Below, in pieces: positions 26,719 to 34,450 of a stretch of 64,000 nt of DNA. Source of the stretch: an uncultured Bacteroidales bacterium (GTDB lineage Bacteria; Bacteroidota; Bacteroidia; Bacteroidales; Bacteroidaceae); NCBI GenBank assembly GCA_902779085.1, contig CACYZY010000011.1, positions 1 through 64,000 on the forward strand, written 5' to 3'. How positions within the stretch are numbered: position 1 is the stretch's first letter; the number at the start of each line of letters is the position of its first letter. A model generated the notes under the pieces. That model was not told the origin of the DNA. It did not search any database and saw only the letters and a list, made by a program, of their open reading frames with translations. The translations under genes were made by a program, and so were the position numbers.

Positions 26719-27105
26719 ATGTCTAACAAAAAGAAAACGGTAGAAACCATGAAAGAAGATTTGTTAATACGCAAGGTAGGGAAGAGCAACCCCTTTACAG
26801 TGCCAGATGGTTATTTTGAAGGCCTTACTGACCGAGTGATGGACAGTCTGCCAGAAAAGCCGGTACCTGAGTATAAGGTCAAACCGTTAACATGGTGGGA
26901 TAAGGCGAAACCAAGTGTTTATCTGGCAGCAATGTTTGCTGGTGCAGCTATCATCATCAAGGTGCTTGGCTATATGCACGCAAACAATCCTGATGTCATA
27001 GCTGCTGAAGAAGAGCAATATGAAACAGAGATGGTGCAGAATATGGTAGATGTTATGCAGATGGACGACTACTCACTCTACCTCTATCTTTCTGATGCAG
27101 AGTGA
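26719..27105 (+). CDS. Small membrane protein, probable anti-sigma factor
   Basis: 128 residues. A basic cytoplasmic N-terminal half has the motif NPFTVPDGYFEGLTDRVM (24-41), often seen in Bacteroidetes proteins encoded directly behind ECF sigma genes. One membrane segment lies near 66-85 (PSVYLAAMFAGAAIIIKVLG), and a short acidic outer tail follows (AAEEEQYETEMVQNM). No zinc-binding HxxxCxxC motif is present. Position and topology argue for an anti-sigma role; sequence alone does not prove it. Confidence 0.65.
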   Translation: MSNKKKTVETMKEDLLIRKVGKSNPFTVPDGYFEGLTDRVMDSLPEKPVPEYKVKPLTWWDKAKPSVYLAAMFAGAAIIIKVLGYMHANNPDVIAAEEEQYETEMVQNMVDVMQMDDYSLYLYLSDAE

Positions 27106-27133
27106 ATATTTCTATTTATAAATATATTGGGTT

Positions 27134-27637
27134 ATGAAAAGATTGATTTTTTTATTGACATTGGTGATGGCAATAACATCACTAAACGCACAAGACACAA
27201 AACGTCGCGAAAGACTAACGCCTGAACAGTTCCAGAACAAACAGCAAGAATACCTTGCTAAAGTAGCAGAGCTGTCAGAGCAGGAAGCCAAAGAGTTCTT
27301 CCCTTTGTATTTTGAGATGAAGCAGAAACAAAAAACCATGCAGGATGAAGCATGGAAACTATTTCGAGAAGGGAGGAGCAACAATGCTAAAGAGGGCAGT
27401 TATAAAGAGATTAACGATGCCTTTACTGAGTCTCAATTAAATTCAGCCCGTTTGGAGAAAGAGTATCTTGAAAAGTTTCGCAAGGTGCTGCCGGACAAAA
27501 AAATATTCTTGATACGAAGTGCTGAGATGGGCTTCCGTAGAGATATGGTAAAGGATATATGGCGACCACGTCAAGATGGTGGAGGAACACCAAACAGAGA
27601 CAGACAACACAGACACAATCCAGATAAACGTAATTAA
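27134..27637 (+). CDS. Exported helical protein of the sigma operon (Spy/CpxP-like features)
   Basis: 167 residues with a signal peptide at 1-20 (MKRLIFLLTLVMAITSLNAQ). The mature part is highly charged and helical (RLTPEQFQNKQQEYLAKVAE; FPLYFEMKQKQKTMQDEAWK) with the sequence LTPEQF near the start, reminiscent of the LTxxQ motifs of Spy and CpxP periplasmic chaperones. The tail is rich in Arg, Asn and Gly. It lies last in the sigma operon, 28 bp after the presumed anti-sigma gene, and may act as periplasmic sensor or chaperone. Function inferred only. Confidence 0.55.
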   Translation: MKRLIFLLTLVMAITSLNAQDTKRRERLTPEQFQNKQQEYLAKVAELSEQEAKEFFPLYFEMKQKQKTMQDEAWKLFREGRSNNAKEGSYKEINDAFTESQLNSARLEKEYLEKFRKVLPDKKIFLIRSAEMGFRRDMVKDIWRPRQDGGGTPNRDRQHRHNPDKRN

Positions 27638-27657
27638 ATAGTTGCTTTTTTTGATTC

Positions 27658-27691
27658 CCGCCAGTGTTTCCATAAACTCTGGCGGATTTTT
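27658..27691 (+). terminator. Terminator of the sigma factor operon
   Basis: Stem CCGCCAG/CTGGCGG with inner GTTT/AAAC pairs and a T-T mismatch, followed by ATTTTTATTT; 20 bp after the last stop. Confidence 0.85.
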
Positions 27692-27755
27692 ATTTATTTA
27701 TTCTTCTTTTAGTTTATGGACTGAAAATGCCACATTGTATATTATCTATGAAATT

Positions 27756-28661
27756 CTATTCGTTAAATGAATCAATGTATGCAGTCGGAGAGATACCTTC
27801 AATCTTTTTGAACATGCGACTTAAGTGTTGAGGATACTCGAACCCCAATTTATATGCAGTTTCAGATATACTTTCGCCGTTGAGTAGCATTGTCTTTGCC
27901 TTAGTAATGATGAATCTATGTATATATACAAGTGCACTGCTACCAGTTCCTTGTTTCACAATATCACCCAAATAATTGGCTGTAATGTGTAATTGTTCAG
28001 AACAATAGGCTACTGTGGGTAGCCCTTTCTCCAGCTGTAGTCTTTTCTCATAATAATTATTTAATGAGGAGTAAAGCTGTGTAATTCTGTCGTTGCTATT
28101 AGCATTAGGATTCACATGGTGTTGCTTATTAAATGCTCGTTGGCAGTAATTCAGTATCAGTTCAATATAGCTTACTATAATTGATTTTAACTCATGGTCT
28201 TTTCTGTGTTCTGTCAGTTCATGCCGTATGCTTCGTATGATATTAATTATGGTGTTTCGCTCAAAAGAATCAAGTATGAGTGCCTCGTTAGTTGGGAAAG
28301 TATATATGCTGTATTGTTTGATTTTATCTTCTAAGAATGTGCCAGCCAGCAGTGTGGGGTGGAATAACAACGCCCAGCCTGTAAGCTGTATAGTGGTTCC
28401 ATCATTTCGTTTGCCTCCCGTCCTTCCAGGTTGTACACATATGAGAGAATCCTTTGTATAATGGTATTGACCAATACCCATTGATAGCTTTACATCACTG
28501 CTTTCATGAATAAAGAACCCATATATCTCATAGTTGTTCAGGCAATGACGTACTTCTGGTAATTCGTCGAAGTAAACGACACTCACCAAAGGATGTTGCA
28601 CTTCTCCGCCAATATAATTAACATAATCGGCTACCTGCTTGATATGTCTCACATCACTCAT
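27756..28661 (-). CDS. AraC family transcriptional regulator
   Basis: 301 residues from the ATG at 28661 (MSDVRHIKQVADYVNYIGG). A longer frame to 28730 would include its own promoter element at 28679, so I choose the shorter start. The N-terminal half is a cupin-like sensor; the C-terminal half has the double HTH: LPTVAYCSEQLHITANYLGD and then GESISETAYKLGFEYPQHLSRMF with KKIEGISPTAY. It is divergent from the ABM/amidohydrolase operon, with the two promoters about 65 bp apart, so it very likely controls that operon. Confidence 0.88.
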   Translation of the reverse strand: MSDVRHIKQVADYVNYIGGEVQHPLVSVVYFDELPEVRHCLNNYEIYGFFIHESSDVKLSMGIGQYHYTKDSLICVQPGRTGGKRNDGTTIQLTGWALLFHPTLLAGTFLEDKIKQYSIYTFPTNEALILDSFERNTIINIIRSIRHELTEHRKDHELKSIIVSYIELILNYCQRAFNKQHHVNPNANSNDRITQLYSSLNNYYEKRLQLEKGLPTVAYCSEQLHITANYLGDIVKQGTGSSALVYIHRFIITKAKTMLLNGESISETAYKLGFEYPQHLSRMFKKIEGISPTAYIDSFNE

Positions 28662-28678
28662 CTCTGTCACTTTTGGAG

Positions 28679-28686
28679 CAAATATA
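28679..28686 (-). promoter_or_regulatory. Promoter -7 element for the AraC regulator gene
   Basis: Minus strand TATATTTG, 17 bp upstream of the chosen ATG at 28661; supports the shorter start. Confidence 0.6.
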
Positions 28687-28751
28687 ATTAAAATCCGTAA
28701 AATTGGTACATTTTGCCTTGTTTTTTTCAAATATTGTTGTACATTTAAGCG

Positions 28752-28759
28752 TAATTTTG
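28752..28759 (+). promoter_or_regulatory. Promoter -7 element for the ABM/amidohydrolase operon
   Basis: TAATTTTG with TTGTTG about 14-20 bp upstream as a possible -33 element; 43 bp before the ATG at 28803. Confidence 0.6.
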
Positions 28760-28802
28760 CATCAGGGAAAATAACTTAACAACTTATCAAATTTAATAGC
28801 TT

Positions 28803-29204
28803 ATGAAAACGAAATTGTTTTTTGTCTTTGCTTTCATGTTGTTTATGTTGTCATCATTGAATGGCAATGCTCAAATTACCATCAATATCAGGTACACTGC
28901 AGAGAACGGCAACGCCCGTAAGTATGTTGAGGAAATGGAATCAAGCGGCATTGCAGCAAAGATTCGTGCCGTAGAAGGCTGCCTGGGTTATGATTATTTC
29001 TATCCTGCAGATGATCCAAATGGTCTTTTGCTCATCGATAGCTGGGAAGACCAAGCAGCACTGAATCGTTATCACAGCTCTCCAGCCATGCAAGAGGCAG
29101 CTGCCCTGCGTGAGAAGTATGGGTTGGGAGGACGTACTGTACGTATGTTCACTCCTGTTACACCGCCAAGTAGAAGACAAGACAATCCAGAAAGACAACA
29201 ATAG
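28803..29204 (+). CDS. Exported antibiotic-biosynthesis-monooxygenase (ABM) domain protein
   Basis: 133 residues with a signal peptide (about 1-23, ending NGNA). The mature protein is one ferredoxin-like ABM domain, seen in ITINIRYTAENG, then EGCLGYDYFYPADDP and LLLIDSWEDQAALNRYHSS, much like YgiN quinol monooxygenase. Members act as cofactor-free oxygenases, haem-degrading enzymes, or just small binding proteins; in an anaerobe the true reaction is uncertain. It opens an operon with an amidohydrolase and a second ABM protein, downstream of a divergent AraC regulator. Confidence 0.8.
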   Translation: MKTKLFFVFAFMLFMLSSLNGNAQITINIRYTAENGNARKYVEEMESSGIAAKIRAVEGCLGYDYFYPADDPNGLLLIDSWEDQAALNRYHSSPAMQEAAALREKYGLGGRTVRMFTPVTPPSRRQDNPERQQ

Positions 29205-29228
29205 TTTTAGGTCACGATAGCTTACAAT

Positions 29229-30236
29229 ATGAGAAAAGTTTTACCTATTCTTTGTTTGTTGACAATGAATCTCAATTTGTTCGCCCAAATGGCATTAGAT
29301 GTACATAGCCATTTTACCACACCTGAGTTCTTGCAGGTATTGGCAAAACATGATGCCTTATTGGATGAAGGATTCCCGATCCCAGACTGGACATTGGAGG
29401 ACCATCTGAAATTTATGGATGATGCAGGTATTGAAAAGTCTGTACTGACATTACCTGCACCTCAACCTTTTTTCGGTGATGCAGGTGAGACTGTTAGCAT
29501 TATCCGTCATACAAATGAGTTTGCAGCACGTTTAAAAGCTGAGCATCCTGACAGGTTCCTTTTTTGTGCTGCTTTGCCTTTGCCTGATGTTGAAGCTGCA
29601 ATGAAAGAGGTAATCTATGCACTTGATACTCTTCACGCTGATGGCATAAAACTTGCTACCAATAGTAGAGGACAGTATTTGGGAGAACCAGAGTTGGATC
29701 CTTTGATGCAGTTGCTAAGTGATAAGGGAGCTGTAGTAATTCTTCATCCACTCAAACCAGAACCCTATGCTCAGGAAGTAATGCAGCAAACACCTCTTGC
29801 ATTATATGAGTATTTAGCTGAGACAACTCGTGCTTTAGCTAATATGATTACACGTAATGTACTGGCTCGCTATCCGGGCATGAAAGTAGTTGTACCTCAT
29901 TGTGGCTCGTATATGCCATTGGCTATCCCTCGTATGAAAGCCGTTTATCCTGCTGTGTTGGCTAAACAGATGGTGCCCGAGATTGATTGGGATGCAAACT
30001 TGAGCAACCTCTATTATGATTTGGCAGGTTCTGCATCAGCTCAGTCTATCAAGATGATGCTTACTATTACTTCGCCAGATCATATTATGTATGGTACTGA
30101 TTATCCCTATGTAGCTGCTCCAGTTCTGACCATGAAGCGAAAACAATTGTGTGAAGAATTGAAGAGTGATGTAGAGTTGGCTTCATATTTGGAAATGTTT
30201 ATGAAAGATAATGCCATTAAACTTTTTGAGAAATGA
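29229..30236 (+). CDS. Exported amidohydrolase (ACMSD-like, amidohydrolase 2 family)
   Basis: 335 residues. A signal peptide spans about 1-19 (ending LNLFAQ), followed at once by the metal motif ALDVHSHFTTPEF. Other barrel ligands: His in ILHPLKPEPYA, His in VVPHCGSYMPLAIPRM, Asp in HIMYGTDYPYV. This set matches the ACMSD/gamma-resorcylate decarboxylase group, which decarboxylates or hydrolyses aromatic or picolinate-like acids. Export is unusual for the group. The second ABM gene overlaps its stop by 4 bp (ATGA). Confidence 0.85.
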   Translation: MRKVLPILCLLTMNLNLFAQMALDVHSHFTTPEFLQVLAKHDALLDEGFPIPDWTLEDHLKFMDDAGIEKSVLTLPAPQPFFGDAGETVSIIRHTNEFAARLKAEHPDRFLFCAALPLPDVEAAMKEVIYALDTLHADGIKLATNSRGQYLGEPELDPLMQLLSDKGAVVILHPLKPEPYAQEVMQQTPLALYEYLAETTRALANMITRNVLARYPGMKVVVPHCGSYMPLAIPRMKAVYPAVLAKQMVPEIDWDANLSNLYYDLAGSASAQSIKMMLTITSPDHIMYGTDYPYVAAPVLTMKRKQLCEELKSDVELASYLEMFMKDNAIKLFEK

Positions 30237-30673
30237 GAAGATTATTAATCCTATTAACAAGCATATTTATGATGGCTCTGATGACAAACTGTGAAGGGAA
30301 CAAATCTGCTATTGAGACTCAGCAGGAAGATGTGAAAGTATATGACCCTCAGAAAATGTTGGTGCGCCTCTCAGTTATTGAAGTCTATCCTGAGTATTTA
30401 GACGAATACCTGAAAGCAGCTGCTACCGTTGGTGGTGAGTCTGTAAAGAAAGAGCCTGGTGTTATTTGTATTTATCCCTCGCATTTAAAGAGTGATAAAT
30501 GCCAGATACGTATTCTCGAGATTTATCGAGATCAGGAGGCTTATCAAAGTCACATTGCCAGTGAGCATTTTCAAACCTATAAGCAGGGCACCTTGCACAT
30601 GGTGAAGAGTCTGGAACTGATTGATATGAATCCATTGGATCCAGGTGCTATGCAATATATCTTCAAAAAATAA
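30233..30673 (+). CDS. ABM-domain lipoprotein
   Basis: 146 residues. The N-terminus MRRLLILLTSIFMMALMTNC is a probable lipoprotein signal (Cys20), although the residue before the Cys is Asn instead of the usual Gly or Ala. After a short Gln/Glu-rich linker comes one ABM domain (MLVRLSVIEVYPEYLDEYL, then EPGVICIYPSHL and ILEIYRDQEAYQSHIAS). It is a paralogue of the first gene of the operon. The pair may act together on a substrate in the periplasm or at the outer membrane. Confidence 0.78.
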   Translation: MRRLLILLTSIFMMALMTNCEGNKSAIETQQEDVKVYDPQKMLVRLSVIEVYPEYLDEYLKAAATVGGESVKKEPGVICIYPSHLKSDKCQIRILEIYRDQEAYQSHIASEHFQTYKQGTLHMVKSLELIDMNPLDPGAMQYIFKK

Positions 30674-30678
30674 ATCGA

Positions 30679-30717
30679 GAAGCTGGTCACTATTCTGTGA
30701 TCAGCTTCTTTCCTTTA
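30679..30717 (+). terminator. Terminator of the ABM/amidohydrolase operon
   Basis: Stem GAAGCTGGTCAC/GTGATCAGCTTC (one G-U pair) with loop TATTCT, followed by TTTCCTTT; 6 bp after the stop. Confidence 0.85.
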
Positions 30718-30783
30718 TATGACTTGCGGTGTTCCATGATATATGCTTTGTGTTTCAACCAACAGGATAAGTGACAAACTATA

Positions 30784-30849
30784 GGTTTACTACTAGTAAG
30801 ATGATGGTTTACTTCCTTTAATCTTACCGTTTACTTCCCTTAAGCCTGT
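30784..30849. repeat. Three imperfect 22-bp tandem repeats upstream of the BASS transporter gene
   Basis: Units at 30784-30805, 30806-30827 and 30828-30849 each begin with GGTTTACT or CGTTTACT; units 2 and 3 share GTTTACTTCC(T/C)TTAA. They end about 50 bp before the -7 element at 30901. The 22-bp period is close to two helical turns, as expected for regulator-binding sites on one face of DNA. No known operator is recognised. Confidence 0.5.
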
Positions 30850-30900
30850 CATCAGGTGCCGATAAGCTTTGCACATCTTCTTTTATTCGTGTTTTTGCAC

Positions 30901-30908
30901 TATCTTTG
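30901..30908 (+). promoter_or_regulatory. Promoter -7 element for the BASS transporter gene
   Basis: TATCTTTG, a perfect match, 40 bp before the chosen ATG at 30949. It lies inside the longest open frame, which argues for the shorter start. Confidence 0.7.
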
Positions 30909-30948
30909 CAAAGTTAAAGGCAGTAAATCAAAATGGGATAAGAGAAAA

Positions 30949-31884
30949 ATGAAAAGATTTTGCAAACTGATAGCAGACTATATGGGTGTATTGGTGTTGT
31001 TGTCTGCTATAGCCGCATTGTTATTTCCTGAAGTAGTAAGCCAAGTTAAACCAACTGTTATCAACCCACTGTTGGGCATTATAATGTTTGGTATGGGCCT
31101 GACATTGAATGCTAATGACTTTCGAATTGTCTTTAGCCGTCCTAAGGACATTATCATTGGTTGTCTGGCACAGTTTACGATAATGCCACTCTTGGCATGG
31201 ATTTTAGCACAACTCTTTCAACTTGATGAAGCCTTAACTGTAGGCGTGATACTTGTGGGCTGTTGTCCTGGTGGTACTGCCTCAAATGTTATCACTTATT
31301 TGGCCAAAGGTGACCTTGCTCTTAGTGTAGGAATGACGGGTGTAAGTACACTACTTGCTCCAGTCTTGACACCTTTATTGGTTTGGCTGACAGCAGGAAA
31401 AGCAGTCGCTGTGGATGTGACAGGTATGCTTTTTAGTATTCTTTGGGTAGTTATATTGCCTATCGTTGCAGGTCTTATAGTGAAGCAATTCTGGCCTCGT
31501 CAAACTTCCGAAGCTACTGCTTATCTTCCTGCCATCTCATCGATAGCTATTTGTGCCATAGTACTGATTGTAATAGCTGCAAATGCAGGGAAACTGATGT
31601 CTGGTGGGTTGATTATTATTTTTGTAGTGATGCTTCACAATATGTGTGGACTATCTATTGGCTACGGAATAGGTAGCATGTTGCACCTCTCTGATGCCAA
31701 ACGACGTGCCATCAGTATTGAAGTGGGCATGCAGAACTCTGGATTAGCATCTAGTCTTGCCACTCTTCATTTTGCTGCATATCCCATGGCTACCATTCCT
31801 GGTGCAGTATTCAGCGTCTGGCACAATATCAGTGGAGCCCTTGTTGCTCGCATGTTTGCCAAGCTCAATGCAGAGGATAATTAA
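30949..31884 (+). CDS. Bile acid:sodium symporter (BASS) family transporter
   Basis: 311 residues from the ATG at 30949 (MKRFCKLIADYMGVLVLL); the frame open from 30856 includes the promoter. About ten membrane segments. Family hallmarks: GIIMFGMGLTLNANDFR, then VGVILVGCCPGGTASNVITYLAKGD (the Na+-binding crossover region) and IEVGMQNSGLASSLA. BASS proteins import organic anions, such as bile acids, pantoate or keto acids, with Na+. The substrate is not readable; bile acids are only one option. Confidence 0.9.
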   Translation: MKRFCKLIADYMGVLVLLSAIAALLFPEVVSQVKPTVINPLLGIIMFGMGLTLNANDFRIVFSRPKDIIIGCLAQFTIMPLLAWILAQLFQLDEALTVGVILVGCCPGGTASNVITYLAKGDLALSVGMTGVSTLLAPVLTPLLVWLTAGKAVAVDVTGMLFSILWVVILPIVAGLIVKQFWPRQTSEATAYLPAISSIAICAIVLIVIAANAGKLMSGGLIIIFVVMLHNMCGLSIGYGIGSMLHLSDAKRRAISIEVGMQNSGLASSLATLHFAAYPMATIPGAVFSVWHNISGALVARMFAKLNAEDN

Positions 31885-31918
31885 GACAAATTCTTTTTGT
31901 TTTTTAAAGTAAAAAGCC

Positions 31919-31926
31919 TATTTTTG
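31919..31926 (+). promoter_or_regulatory. Promoter -7 element for the acyl-ACP thioesterase gene
   Basis: TATTTTTG, 32 bp upstream of the ATG at 31959. Confidence 0.6.
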
Positions 31927-31958
31927 TAAAGCATCTGTTTAAACATTAATAAGATAAT

Positions 31959-32663
31959 ATGTACAGCTTAAATTATATAGTAACTACCAGTACGTGTGAC
32001 AGTGGAGGACGGCTGAAACTTTATTCTGCCCTGCAAATGATGCAAGACTGCTCTGAGATGTGGATTGACTCAGAACCTGGTGTGAAACAGTTTTTTACTG
32101 AGCAGAATATGACGCAACTCTTGGCCACCCGTCAGGTGGAAATTATTCGAGTGCCAGAATTCAAAGAGAAACTAACAGTGACGACCTCCGTCTATGGTAT
32201 GAAGCCCATGTTCGGCTTTCGAAACACGTTCATCTATGATGAAGGGGGTAAACCTTGCTACAAGACTTGGAGCATGGGTGTATTCGTGGATAAATCCTCA
32301 GGGAAGCTTAAGCATGTGGATGATTCCACCATTGCCTCGATGAATATAGAGCCTCAGTTGGAGATGAACTACAAAGACCGTCGCGTCATTCTACCCAAAG
32401 AAGGTGGTATGGTGATGGAACCTGTGAAAGTGCTTCGTGCTGACATCGATTACAACAAACACTTGAATAATGCCAACTATGTCCGCATGGCCATGGAGTT
32501 GTTGCCTGAGGGCTTCAATGTGAAAGGTTTGCGTGTAGAATACCGCATAGCAGCCAAACTTGGTGATGTGCTTACTCCAACTATCTATAAAACGGATGCA
32601 AGCATCAAAGTAGCTCTTTCAATAGGTGGTGAGGTTAGTGCTATTATTGAGTTCTGTGATTAA
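31959..32663 (+). CDS. Acyl-ACP thioesterase
   Basis: 234-residue cytoplasmic double-hotdog enzyme of the bacterial FatA/FatB-like family, which releases fatty acids from acyl carrier protein. First hotdog about 1-130 with LYSALQMMQDCSEMWIDSE; second hotdog contains DIDYNKHLNNANYVRMAMEL with the conserved Asn-His pair typical of the catalytic site. It may supply free or unusual fatty acids for lipids. The GH43 gene follows 56 bp downstream but shows no functional link. Confidence 0.85.
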   Translation: MYSLNYIVTTSTCDSGGRLKLYSALQMMQDCSEMWIDSEPGVKQFFTEQNMTQLLATRQVEIIRVPEFKEKLTVTTSVYGMKPMFGFRNTFIYDEGGKPCYKTWSMGVFVDKSSGKLKHVDDSTIASMNIEPQLEMNYKDRRVILPKEGGMVMEPVKVLRADIDYNKHLNNANYVRMAMELLPEGFNVKGLRVEYRIAAKLGDVLTPTIYKTDASIKVALSIGGEVSAIIEFCD

Positions 32664-32719
32664 TTATGTTTTTCCCCTTTTTAAAAAGCATTTTTTTGTA
32701 TAGACTAAGTCTTTATACC

Positions 32720-34378
32720 ATGAAAAAAGTATTATTATCCTTGTTGGCTATAGCAATGACAATGCCGATGTTTAGCCAGTCGAATGTGATTAATGCACAA
32801 ATTACAGAAAAAGGATTCCAAAATCCTGTGATTCCAGGTTATTACCCTGACCCCAGTGTATGCAGGGTAGGAGATGATTTCTATCTTGTATGTAGCTCGT
32901 TCCAGTTTTTCCCAGGAGTGCCTGTTTTCCATAGCAAAGACCTGATTCACTGGGAACAGATAGGCAATGTGCTCGATCGTCCTTCTCAAGTGGATTTGAG
33001 CCGTGGTGGTGCCAGCAGTGGTATCTTTGCACCCACTATCCGCTATCATGAGGGCAAGTTCTACATGATAACCACCAATATTAACGTAATGTTCGGAGGT
33101 GGAGCAGGCAACTTCATTGTTACAGCTGATAACCCAGCTGGTCCTTGGAGTGATCCTGTGTTCATCCCTGGCGTGATGGGCATTGACCCATCTCTATATT
33201 GGGAAGATGGTAAACTGTATATTTGCTGGAGTGCCATGAACAACATCGCTTTAGCAGAACTCGATCCACAGTCTTTCCAGATGGTAGGGAAGGCTCGTAG
33301 TATTTGGGATGGTGATGGTGATAGTAGCCCTGAGGGTCCTCATATTTATAAAAAAGACGGTTATTACTATCTGCTCATTGCTGAGGGTGGCACAGAAATG
33401 GGTCACAAGGTGAACATTGCCCGTAGTCGTAATATTGAAGGTCCTTATACAAGCAACCCATCAAATCCAATTTTGACGCAGAAACGTAGGGATTCTGTCT
33501 CAAGTGTTTTGCAAGGTACTGGTCATCCTGATTTGATTCAAGCAGCAGATGGTTCTTGGTGGATTGTCTATTTGGGCTTCCGTGATACTGTAGGTAAAAT
33601 GCATCACCTGTTAGGTCGTGAAACTTGCCTTGCTCCTGTACGTTGGGATGATGAAGCATGGCCTGTAGTCAATGGTAAAGGTTGGGTAGATATTGATATG
33701 AGTCATGTTAAAACATTACCTCAAGTACTTATGCCACAAGCTACTAATTATGTAGACTTCAAGCAGGGGAAGAAGCTGGGATTTGAGTGGATTTATACTA
33801 ATAATCCAGTACAGGAGAACTATACATATGCCAACAATCAGTTGCTGTTGAAGGCAACTCCTATTAAGTTGGATGATCCCAATCGTACACCTACCTTTGT
33901 AGCTCGTCGTCAGACTGATGTGAACTGTACGGTAACAACCAGTATGTCACTGATGGATGCCAAATCTGGTGATCGTGCAGGCTTAACGGTATATATGGAT
34001 AATAAAGGCCACTATGATGTAGCTATCGTGGGTACAGCTGATGGAGGTCAAGAGATAGAGTTGAGCTATCGTTTGGGCGAGTTGAAGCATATTGCGAAAA
34101 CCGTTAAGTTTAACACGAAGAGAGCTGTACAGTTCAAGATAGATGTGACCAACAGTCATTATGCTTTCTCTTATAGTACTGATGGTAAGACATTCCAACC
34201 ATTGGGCAAGATGGATAGCTATTTCCTTTCTACAGAAACGCTCGGTGGATTTACAGGTATGTTGTTTGGTTGGTTTGCTGAGGGTGATAAGGGTACCAAA
34301 GCTGTGGCTGCTATAGATTGGTTTGACTATAAGTCAGGTGCACCTTATGTAGCAGTTCCAGCTTATCCTACTGAGTAA
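32720..34378 (+). CDS. Glycoside hydrolase family 43 enzyme (xylosidase/arabinofuranosidase type)
   Basis: 552 residues from the ATG at 32720, which starts a clear signal peptide (MKKVLLSLLAIAMTMPMFS). The five-bladed propeller catalytic domain opens with NPVIPGYYPDPSVCRVGDDF (catalytic-base Asp in YPDPS); the pKa-modulating Asp lies in VMGIDPSLYWEDGK, and the proton-donor Glu in SSPEGPHIYKKDGYYYLL. A C-terminal beta-sandwich (about 370-550) is of the type found in XynB-like GH43 enzymes. It probably trims xylo- or arabino-oligosaccharides in the periplasm, feeding xylA/xylB elsewhere in the window. Exact linkage unknown. Confidence 0.9.
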   Translation: MKKVLLSLLAIAMTMPMFSQSNVINAQITEKGFQNPVIPGYYPDPSVCRVGDDFYLVCSSFQFFPGVPVFHSKDLIHWEQIGNVLDRPSQVDLSRGGASSGIFAPTIRYHEGKFYMITTNINVMFGGGAGNFIVTADNPAGPWSDPVFIPGVMGIDPSLYWEDGKLYICWSAMNNIALAELDPQSFQMVGKARSIWDGDGDSSPEGPHIYKKDGYYYLLIAEGGTEMGHKVNIARSRNIEGPYTSNPSNPILTQKRRDSVSSVLQGTGHPDLIQAADGSWWIVYLGFRDTVGKMHHLLGRETCLAPVRWDDEAWPVVNGKGWVDIDMSHVKTLPQVLMPQATNYVDFKQGKKLGFEWIYTNNPVQENYTYANNQLLLKATPIKLDDPNRTPTFVARRQTDVNCTVTTSMSLMDAKSGDRAGLTVYMDNKGHYDVAIVGTADGGQEIELSYRLGELKHIAKTVKFNTKRAVQFKIDVTNSHYAFSYSTDGKTFQPLGKMDSYFLSTETLGGFTGMLFGWFAEGDKGTKAVAAIDWFDYKSGAPYVAVPAYPTE

Positions 34379-34397
34379 CTATAGTCTTCTGATAATA

Positions 34398-34430
34398 AAG
34401 AAGGGGACACCTCTAAAGTGTCCCCTTCTT
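34398..34430. terminator. Bidirectional terminator between convergent GH43 and TIM-barrel genes
   Basis: Stem AAGAAGGGGACAC/GTGTCCCCTTCTT (13 bp, perfect) with loop CTCTAAA. A-rich sequence before and T-rich sequence after allow use from both sides. Confidence 0.88.
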
Positions 34431-34450
34431 CAATTAATGTATGGTAACAA

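Noticed and set aside
30856-30948. Longer start for the BASS transporter
   Set aside because: The extra codons include the -7 element at 30901 and do not look like a transporter N-terminus.
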